A DNA stretch of 7,307 nucleotides. Source: an uncultured Sphingomonadales bacterium (GTDB taxonomy: Bacteria > Pseudomonadota > Alphaproteobacteria > Sphingomonadales > Sphingomonadaceae). Below the pieces are notes generated by a model. That model did not search any database and was not told where the DNA came from. It saw nothing but the letters and a program-made list of their open reading frames with translations. Made by a program: the position numbers and the translations under genes. Where the stretch lies: NCBI GenBank assembly GCA_903828025.1, contig CAIKKO010000046.1:1-7307 (forward strand), read 5' to 3'. Below, piece after piece: positions 1-5,304 of the stretch (positions are counted from its first letter, which is position 1; each line of letters begins with the position of its first letter).

Positions 1-2468
1 GTGATGAGCGCGGTGCGGCGGGCAAAGTCGTTGTCGACGTCCTCCTCGGCGCGTTCGCGCGCGCGGGCCACGCGGTTCTCGAGATTGCCGGCCAGCTCAT
101 CGACTTTGGCAAGCTGGTCGCGCATCTGGATCGCGGTTTCGCGGCTGGCGGCGGCGGCGTTGTCGATCGCTTCCTCGAGCCGGGCGATCAGTTCGGCACC
201 GCGGCCCTGCAGCACCCGCACGATGGCTGCGTTGCTTTCCTCGCCAAGCTTCTGCGCGAGCGCCTCGATTTCGTGCAATGCCCCTTCGCGCAAGTCCACG
301 CCCGCGCGACCGGCGGCGGCGGTAAGATCGGCAATCGCGCCGGAGAGACGCCCCTCGATATCCTGCGAAAGCGCATCGCTTTCGAGCCGCGCGGCGGTCA
401 GCATCTCGCGCAGATCGGCAAGCCGGTCCTCTTGCTTGGCTGCGTGGCCGGCAAAAGCCTCTTGCAGCCGAGTCATTTCGTCAATTGCGGCAACCAGATC
501 GCCGCGCGCGGATTCGACATGGTCTGATAGCGCACGTCCGTTGTCGCCGGCTGCCAGCAACGCGTTGCTCAGCAGGTCGATCCGCTTCTCGAACTTGCCG
601 AGCCCCGCTTCGGCGCTGCTCAGCGATTGCGGCAGAGCGGCGCTGGCATGTTCGCCGCCGGCCTGGATCAGTTCGAGCAGGCGGTAGGCCGAATCGGTGA
701 GCGCACCGATCTGGCCGTCGGTCCCGGAAAGCGCTTCGCGCATGTCGACAAGGCGCTGGTTGAGCGAGCCGAGCGCGCGGTCGATCGTGGCCGCAGTTGC
801 ATCGCCCTGCTCCCCCGAACTGCGCAAGGTGGCGGTGAAGGCAGCAACCCGCTCGCCGATGACATCGCAGCGGCCGCCCAGTTCCTGCGCTTCCTCAAGC
901 TGGCGCTGGCGCTGCGCTTCGATGGCCTGATCGAGATCGGCCAGCTTTCGAGCGAGCGCGTCTGCGGCTTCGGCCCCGGCGGTGGCCATGGCCGAACGGC
1001 GCTCGCCTATCGCGCTGTCAAGCTCGTTCAGGCTGCGGCTGAGCGCGGCACGCTGCTCGGCGGCCATGACTTCAAGGCTCGCGCGGCGTTGGGACAACTG
1101 ATCGTCCAGCAGCGTAGCTTCTTCAGAAAGCCGCTGGTTCAGCGCGGTCATGCTTTGCTCGAAGCCGGCAAGACGTTCGTGTGCAGTGCCGATCAGCCCT
1201 TCGTGATCGGCACTTATGGCTGCAATCGACTGCCGTAGACCGGCGATCTGCGTGCCCGAGCGCAAGGCAAAGAGCTGAAGGGCATTTTCCTCTGCGGCAT
1301 TGAGCGAGCGGCTGAACGCGCCGCTTTCGGCGCGCATCGCCGCGAAGCGCGAGCCCAGCGCGGCCAGTGTATCTTCCTCGGTCGCGACGATCGCCGCACG
1401 TTGGCTCGTCAATTCCGCTTGGAGCGCCTCGGCCCGGGCGCGAATACCGGCCAGCGCGGCGATCTCTTCCTGATCGAGCCGCTGGCGGTGCGCGTCAGCC
1501 TCGGCTTCAAGTGCATCGAACTGGGTGCGGCTGGTTTCGGCGATCTGCGCGGCGGCATCCTCGAACTGCGCCATGGCTGCATCCACGCGCTCGCGAATTT
1601 GGGTCACCTGGCGTTCGCTGGCGAGCCCGAACTCGTTCAGCCGCTGGAAGCCGACGACCATATCTTGCAACTGCGTGTGCGCGGTGCGACCGGCGTTTGC
1701 AATGTTGTTGGTCACGTCCTTTGCGGCGTTCGCGATCACCGGGAGCTGACCGCGGAGCTTTTCCATGTTCTCGAGCGCGTGGTCCGAAACCTCGCCGATC
1801 CGGTCGACTTGCGCGCCGTTGCCGACAATCAGCGACTGGAGCTGGCCCGCACTCGCACTGAGCCGTTCAACCGTGATCCGACCGAGCGATTCGAGGTCGC
1901 GGGACTGGGCCGCGATGAAGTCGCGTGCGAGCGAGAGTTCGGTGTTGACGGCAATAAGCCGACGTTCAAGCTGACGTGATTCGTGCGAAAGCAACCGCGC
2001 AGCGTCGCCGAAACGCGCGGCCTCCCTGCGGCTGGTGCGGCGAACCACGAGGAAGCCGACCAGCACGACCAGCACCGGAGTCGACCAAGCCGAGATCATG
2101 CCGGTCCATACCGCAAGCGGCTGCGACGTGCGCATGGTGGCCAGATTGCCCATGACAAACGCGCCCGTCCAACCGGCAATAGCGAGCAACGCAAGCCCGA
2201 TTTCGGCCCATTCAGCACGGATTTGCGGCGTTTCCTCAACGCTATCGTCCCATATGCCGGTGGCCGCGTCGCTGGCAGCGGGGACCGACCAGCCACTGTC
2301 TGGCGTGGTTTCGGCCGCGAAAGCGGATGCGCCAACGTCCGCCTCGCTATCCGGGCCAGTGGGCACCGGATCGGCTGCAAGCAGCTTTCCCAGCCGAACG
2401 GATCCCGCTTCGGTTGCCTCGTCTTCGACGCCGCCCTCGATGGCGATAATCTCTCGTCCCCCGACCAT
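1..2468 (-). CDS. Large coiled-coil membrane protein, conserved in sphingomonads, C-terminus outside the window
   Basis: This is an uninterrupted minus-strand reading frame of 822 codons from an ATG at 2468 that runs off the left edge. Residues 1-88 are acidic and look disordered. Two hydrophobic segments follow at about 90-107 (IGLALLAIAGWTGAFVMG) and 121-142 (ending FLVVRR). They form a hairpin that would leave both ends in the cytoplasm. Everything after residue 143 is rich in Ala, Glu, Gln, Leu and Arg with heptad character. The block at about 165-270 (SRDLESLGR, LENMEKLRGQLPVIANAAKD) is much less repetitive and is probably the conserved core. The visible end reads DFARRTALIT. I recognise no enzymatic motif. 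From memory, similar sphingomonad proteins are annotated as hypothetical or loosely as ATPase, but I see no Walker motif in the visible part. A structural or scaffolding role at the inner membrane is inference. The start has no clear Shine-Dalgarno; the divergent CtrA-type box lies 31 bases upstream. Plus-strand open frames here are shadows of this gene. Confidence 0.85.
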   Translation of the reverse strand, partial: MVGGREIIAIEGGVEDEATEAGSVRLGKLLAADPVPTGPDSEADVGASAFAAETTPDSGWSVPAASDAATGIWDDSVEETPQIRAEWAEIGLALLAIAGWTGAFVMGNLATMRTSQPLAVWTGMISAWSTPVLVVLVGFLVVRRTSRREAARFGDAARLLSHESRQLERRLIAVNTELSLARDFIAAQSRDLESLGRITVERLSASAGQLQSLIVGNGAQVDRIGEVSDHALENMEKLRGQLPVIANAAKDVTNNIANAGRTAHTQLQDMVVGFQRLNEFGLASERQVTQIRERVDAAMAQFEDAAAQIAETSRTQFDALEAEADAHRQRLDQEEIAALAGIRARAEALQAELTSQRAAIVATEEDTLAALGSRFAAMRAESGAFSRSLNAAEENALQLFALRSGTQIAGLRQSIAAISADHEGLIGTAHERLAGFEQSMTALNQRLSEEATLLDDQLSQRRASLEVMAAEQRAALSRSLNELDSAIGERRSAMATAGAEAADALARKLADLDQAIEAQRQRQLEEAQELGGRCDVIGERVAAFTATLRSSGEQGDATAATIDRALGSLNQRLVDMREALSGTDGQIGALTDSAYRLLELIQAGGEHASAALPQSLSSAEAGLGKFEKRIDLLSNALLAAGDNGRALSDHVESARGDLVAAIDEMTRLQEAFAGHAAKQEDRLADLREMLTAARLESDALSQDIEGRLSGAIADLTAAAGRAGVDLREGALHEIEALAQKLGEESNAAIVRVLQGRGAELIARLEEAIDNAAAASRETAIQMRDQLAKVDELAGNLENRVARARERAEEDVDNDFARRTALI

Positions 2469-2499
2469 CCGTATGTCTTAACACAGGTAGTGGGCCCTC

Positions 2500-2514
2500 T
2501 TAAAGGCAGCTTAA
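2500..2514. promoter_or_regulatory. Perfect CtrA-type box (TTAA-N7-TTAA)
   Basis: The sequence TTAAAGGCAGCTTAA matches the full alphaproteobacterial CtrA consensus TTAA-N7-TTAA at all eight fixed bases, and it lies in the divergent region between the coiled-coil gene and the Hpt-like gene. A third TTAA is present at 2478-2481. The site is 31 bases upstream of the minus-strand ATG and 24 bases upstream of the plus-strand ATG at 2539. That is close for classical activation from a -35 position, so repression, or activation with a very short leader, is possible. CtrA binding is inferred from the motif only. Confidence 0.6.
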
Positions 2515-2538
2515 TCCATTATGGTTATTAGCCGCATC

Positions 2539-2844
2539 ATGGCTTACCTCGGCGATGCGATCGATGCTCATCTGGCTGCTGCTACCGGCGATGACCCGGC
2601 GCTTTTCCAAGAATTGCGCGCCGCGTTTGTCGAAAGCGCGCGGCATCATCTCGATCTGCTGGGCCGCTCGCGCTGCGACGCCAATTGGGAAATGGCGGCC
2701 ATGCGGCTCAAAAGCCTTGCCGCGACGTTTCATGCAGAAGATCTGATCGTGCTGGCCGAAGAAGCGCGGCAGGCGGCTCCGGGCGAGCCGACTGTCCAGC
2801 GCCGCATCGCCGAACTGCTGGATTCGATCGAACCGACTGGCTGA
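2539..2844 (+). CDS. Hpt-domain-like protein lacking the phosphoacceptor histidine
   Basis: A 101-residue, helical, soluble protein with no signal peptide or membrane segment. Residues 25-80 follow the Hpt pattern: a helix (ELRAAFVESARHHLDLLGRS), a short D/N turn, then NWEMAAMRLKSLAATFHAEDL and a third helix. In canonical Hpt domains the second helix carries A-H-x-L-K-G with the phosphorylated His. Here the codon at 2701-2703 is ATG, giving A-M-R-L-K-S, so Lys is kept but His is Met55 and Gly is Ser. The protein therefore should not relay phosphate by the usual route and may bind a receiver or kinase instead. The start at 2539 (MAYLGDAIDAHL) is preferred because it fits the family's N-terminus as I remember it and lies clear of the CtrA-type box. 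An in-frame ATG at 2521 adds six residues. Neither start has a good Shine-Dalgarno; AAAGG at 2502-2506 is 14 bases before 2521. Assignment to the Hpt family rests on pattern reading, not a search. Confidence 0.75.
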   Translation: MAYLGDAIDAHLAAATGDDPALFQELRAAFVESARHHLDLLGRSRCDANWEMAAMRLKSLAATFHAEDLIVLAEEARQAAPGEPTVQRRIAELLDSIEPTG

Positions 2845-2851
2845 GCCGGAC

Positions 2852-2870
2852 GCCCCGCGCGCATCGGGGC
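2852..2870 (+). terminator. GC hairpin after the Hpt-like gene, weak terminator or attenuator candidate
   Basis: GCCCCG (2852-2857) and CGGGGC (2865-2870) form a perfect six-pair stem with a seven-base loop, starting eight bases after the TGA at 2844. It is followed by only ATTT rather than a proper T run, so it is at best a weak intrinsic terminator. It could equally be an mRNA-stabilising hairpin between the two plus-strand genes. Confidence 0.3.
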
Positions 2871-2948
2871 ATTTGGCTGGATCGAGACGCCGCCCTTGGC
2901 AGCAGCGCCTGCGGCCCCTACGATGCAGCAAAAGCCAACCAAACTGCA

Positions 2949-2956
2949 AAAGGAGG
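2949..2956 (+). promoter_or_regulatory. Strong Shine-Dalgarno that decides the TTG start at 2965
   Basis: AAAGGAGG is the best ribosome binding site in the window. It ends eight bases before an in-frame TTG at 2965. Upstream in-frame candidates (TTG 2896, ATG 2923) have no comparable site. The product starting at 2965 begins MRVALLSLM, the sort of first beta strand expected of a nucleotidyltransferase-like fold. The same bases would read Lys-Glu-Val in the longer form, so chance occurrence is not excluded. Confidence 0.55.
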
Positions 2957-2964
2957 TGGCCGGG

Positions 2965-4209
2965 TTGCGGGTCGCATTGTTGTCGCTGATGGACGCCGTT
3001 GTTGGCGAACCGCATGCCTTGCGCGGCTTGCTGCCCATTGGTGGCCGCTCGATCCTGCGTCACCAGCTTGGGCTGGCGATGGCGCTTGGCTGCGCGCGGA
3101 TCGTGGTGCTCGCTGAAACCCTCACGGGCGACCTCGTCGCGCTCCAGCATGCGGCAGAGGCGGGAGGGGCCCGGTTCCACGTGATCGCCAGCGCGCGCGC
3201 GCTCGCGCCGCTGGTTGCTGCCGAGGACGAACTGCTGGTGCTGGGCGAGGGCCTGCTGGCCATGCCGGAGGATGCCTTGCACTTGCTGGGGGATGGACCG
3301 GTGATCCTGACCATGCCGGTCGAAACCGGCCTTGTCGCGGGCTTCGAACGGATCGACATCAACAGCGCCAGCGCCGGTGCGATGGTGCTGCCGGGCAAGC
3401 TGGTCGCGGGGCTGGGAGACCTCCCCGGCGACTGGAATCCGGGTTCGGCGCTGCTGCGCATCGCGGTGCAATCCCGCGTTATCCAGCGCGAATTGCCGGG
3501 CTTGTTGCTCGATCAAGGGCGCTGGCGGCTGATCCGGGATGAGGCCGAAGCGCACCACGCCGAACCTGGCTGGGTGCGGCTGCATACGGCGGGTGCGCAT
3601 TTGCGATCGCCGGGCCTGTGGATTGCGGCGAATGTGGTGCGCTGGCTGGGACCGGCGTTGCTCCATGCCGGCACCCGGCCCTATGTGATTGCGCTAGCCG
3701 CCGCGATCACGGCGCTGCTGGCTGCCGGTGCGGGTTGGTTCGGCTGGCCAAGCATCGGGTTTGCCCTGCTCGCGCTCGCCTGGCTAATGCAACAGGTTGC
3801 GGGCCTGCTGGCGCGAGTGGAGCGGGACTCACTGCTCGCCTGGTCGGGTCGCGCGCCGCTCGATGTCGCGGCCGAGTGGGGGCTCGACGCCGTGTTCATC
3901 ATGCTGTGCGCCTGGCGTAGCGAAATCCCGGCGGCGACTGGCGTGCCCTGGGGAATCGCGTGGTTTCCGCCCGTCGTGCTGTTCCTGCTCCTGCGTCTGC
4001 TATGGCGGCTGCAACCCGATGAAGGCTGGACTTGGTGGCTAACCGACCGGTTTGTCGCGGGAGTCATGTTGACAGGTTTCAGCATGCTGCTGCCGTTCGA
4101 TTTTGTGCTGCGGGCGCTGGTGGTATCGTTGATGGTGGCAGGGCTGATCTTCGCCCGGCTTGGTGATGCCCAAGGGGAGGACATCGCGGGCCGCAAAAAG
4201 CAGGCATGA
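2965..4209 (+). CDS. Membrane protein with nucleotidyltransferase-like N-terminus and CDP-alcohol phosphatidyltransferase-like C-terminus, both degenerate
   Basis: A 414-residue protein if started at TTG 2965; ATG 2923 would add 14 residues and TTG 2896 would add 23. Residues 1-230 are soluble and resemble a sugar/alcohol-phosphate nucleotidyltransferase: a first strand (MRVALLSLMD), then LLPIGGRSILRHQL at 22-35 and GCARIVVLAE, matching the 'P-x-GG-x-P-I-l-x-R' region. The glycine-rich nucleotide loop and following Lys are not present. Residues 240-397 contain about five or six hydrophobic segments. At 276-308 there is Q-Q-V-A-G-L-L-A-R, then G295, D300, E304 and D308, which can be laid over the CDP-alcohol phosphatidyltransferase signature D-x2-D-G-x2-A-R-x8-G-x3-D-x3-D. 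In that alignment three of the four metal-binding Asp are replaced and spacing is off by a few residues. The order of domains is that of inositol-phosphate cytidylyltransferase/DIPP synthase fusions. An active lipid or inositol enzyme is doubtful; a non-catalytic descendant is more likely. The GT-A part is better supported than the C-terminal assignment. Confidence 0.7.
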   Translation: MRVALLSLMDAVVGEPHALRGLLPIGGRSILRHQLGLAMALGCARIVVLAETLTGDLVALQHAAEAGGARFHVIASARALAPLVAAEDELLVLGEGLLAMPEDALHLLGDGPVILTMPVETGLVAGFERIDINSASAGAMVLPGKLVAGLGDLPGDWNPGSALLRIAVQSRVIQRELPGLLLDQGRWRLIRDEAEAHHAEPGWVRLHTAGAHLRSPGLWIAANVVRWLGPALLHAGTRPYVIALAAAITALLAAGAGWFGWPSIGFALLALAWLMQQVAGLLARVERDSLLAWSGRAPLDVAAEWGLDAVFIMLCAWRSEIPAATGVPWGIAWFPPVVLFLLLRLLWRLQPDEGWTWWLTDRFVAGVMLTGFSMLLPFDFVLRALVVSLMVAGLIFARLGDAQGEDIAGRKKQA

Positions 4210-4220
4210 TGGTGCGCTGT

Positions 4221-4237
4221 GCGGCGGCACACGCCGC
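4221..4237 (+). terminator. GC-rich hairpin just after the membrane protein gene
   Basis: GCGGCG (4221-4226) pairs perfectly with CGCCGC (4232-4237) around a five-base loop GCACA, eleven bases after the TGA at 4207-4209. There is no T tract downstream, so intrinsic termination is uncertain. It may act with the second hairpin at 4252-4274 to separate this unit from the next. Confidence 0.3.
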
Positions 4238-4251
4238 GGGCAGGGCTGAAT

Positions 4252-4274
4252 GCCATCTGGGAACCCCCGATGGC
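4252..4274 (+). terminator. Second hairpin in the 4210-4316 gap
   Basis: GCCATC (4252-4257) pairs with GATGGC (4269-4274). Inside it, GGG (4259-4261) can pair with CCC (4265-4267) across a three-base loop, with one T/C mismatch between the two stems. No T run follows. It lies immediately before the CtrA-type box of the next unit. It could be a terminator remnant, an mRNA end stabiliser, or a palindromic protein site. Confidence 0.28.
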
Positions 4275-4285
4275 CAGCGCGGGTT

Positions 4286-4300
4286 CTAACCCCGAATTAA
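4286..4300. promoter_or_regulatory. Near-perfect CtrA-type box (CTAA-N7-TTAA) before the second plus-strand unit
   Basis: CTAACCCCGAATTAA matches the CtrA consensus TTAA-N7-TTAA at seven of eight fixed bases, and the second half continues TTAACC, which is common in CtrA sites. It ends 16 bases before the ATG at 4317. Its position in the only other upstream region of this cluster, next to a divergent region holding a perfect match, makes chance less likely. The regulator itself is not in the window. Confidence 0.5.
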
Positions 4301-4316
4301 CCAGTCAACTCTAAGA

Positions 4317-5288
4317 ATGGCGACCATGGCTCACCCTGCATCTTCCGGCGACGCACGGGACGCGATCGAGGCGTCGCTGGCCGAAGTGCTGGCCACGGCG
4401 CGGGGCGCTTTCGCCAATGTCGTGCCGATTTTGCGCCACTTGCTGCGCAGTGACGACAATTCGATCTTCAGCGACGAGATCGTGGCGCGGGTGCGCGGTA
4501 TGTTTCTCGATATCGCGCGTCAGTTGATCATCGCGTTGGCCGACGCGGCCGGACATGCCGAACCCCAAGCCTGGGCCCACAAGGCCGCCGACGAGCTGGC
4601 GCATGTGTTGGCCGACAATCCTGCCTTCCTCGAACATTTTCATACCCTTGCGCTGGAATGGCAATGGACCGAGCGGCTTGCGATGCGCGCATCGCTCGAT
4701 CCGGTGCTGCCGCCCTTGCTGCAGGCTTGCATGGCCAGCGGCGTTCCGGACGCATCGGCTGGTGCGATGAACCTCCTCGCCGCACAGGCGCGCTTTTGCC
4801 AGAACCAGCGGCGCATGCAGTTGCCGCTGGGCGAACTGCCGGGTGATCTGCTGCACATCGCGCTGGTAACCATGCGGGCCTATGTCGGTGCTGACAGCAT
4901 GGCCGATGGCTATGCCCTGATCGCCGAACGCAGCGTGCGCGGCCATTTCGATGAGGCGCGCGGGCGGCTGGGCCTGATGCGCCGGGTGCTCGATGCCATG
5001 GGAGACCAAGCGGGCGATGCCCTGACGCTTGATAAGGCCGGAGTTGCGCTGTTTTTGAGTGCGCTGGCGCGTGGGTCGAGCCAGACCCGCGAAGCGGTCA
5101 TCCTGTCGACTGTCGACAGCCAGCTGCCCCGGCTTGCTCTGTCGCTCCGCGCCAGCGGGATGGATCATGCAGCGCTCGCGGCGCAAGTGCGGGTGTTTCA
5201 TCCCGACGCCGCATTGCCCGCCGGGCTTGGCGCACTCGCGGCCGATCAGGCCGCGGCCTTGCTGGCGGCTGCGGCGGAACAACCGTGA
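4317..5288 (+). CDS. Conserved helical protein of unknown function
   Basis: A 323-residue protein starting at ATG 4317 (MATMAHP). ATG 4326 would shorten it by three residues, and neither has a clear Shine-Dalgarno. It has no signal peptide, membrane segment or Cys cluster, and is predicted by eye to be almost wholly alpha-helical. The least low-complexity stretch is at about 36-75 (FANVVPILRHLLRSDDNSIF, then a basic amphipathic helix). A second is at about 155-180 (AMNLLAAQARFCQNQRRMQL), and the C-terminal 60 residues are Ala/Leu rich. I cannot assign a domain; from memory, similar uncharacterised proteins occur in other sphingomonads. It is the first gene behind the CtrA-type box at 4286-4300 and ends 16 bases before the histidine-kinase-like gene, so the two are probably cotranscribed and may act together. 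An antisense open frame of the same length is a shadow of this GC-rich gene. Confidence 0.82.
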   Translation: MATMAHPASSGDARDAIEASLAEVLATARGAFANVVPILRHLLRSDDNSIFSDEIVARVRGMFLDIARQLIIALADAAGHAEPQAWAHKAADELAHVLADNPAFLEHFHTLALEWQWTERLAMRASLDPVLPPLLQACMASGVPDASAGAMNLLAAQARFCQNQRRMQLPLGELPGDLLHIALVTMRAYVGADSMADGYALIAERSVRGHFDEARGRLGLMRRVLDAMGDQAGDALTLDKAGVALFLSALARGSSQTREAVILSTVDSQLPRLALSLRASGMDHAALAAQVRVFHPDAALPAGLGALAADQAAALLAAAAEQP

Positions 5289-5304
5289 GCAAGGTGCTTC
5301 CCGG

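Noticed and set aside
1..1979. Several plus-strand open frames of 60-230 codons across this region
   Set aside because: They lie antisense to the 822-codon coiled-coil gene; their translations are Ser/Arg/Ala-rich low-complexity without family character, as expected for shadows in GC-rich DNA.
2469..2538. Classical -35/-10 promoter hexamers in the divergent region
   Set aside because: No convincing TTGACA/TATAAT-like pair in either direction; AT-rich bases are mainly those of the TTAA boxes, so no promoter position is claimed.
2500..3666. Minus-strand open frame of 388 codons
   Set aside because: It is antisense to the Hpt-like gene and the membrane fusion gene, both of which show family patterns and better starts; its translation is Gln/Arg/His-rich without recognisable motifs.
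4311..5282. Minus-strand open frame of 323 codons, the same length as the plus-strand gene at 4317-5288
   Set aside because: Frame-locked mirror image of the sense gene; the sense frame has the operon-like spacing to the kinase-like gene and a more natural composition.
5059..5304. Upstream extension of the kinase-like frame into the preceding gene
   Set aside because: It would overlap the preceding gene by about 230 bases; the translation there is Arg/Pro-rich noise and ATG 5305 has a ribosome binding site.
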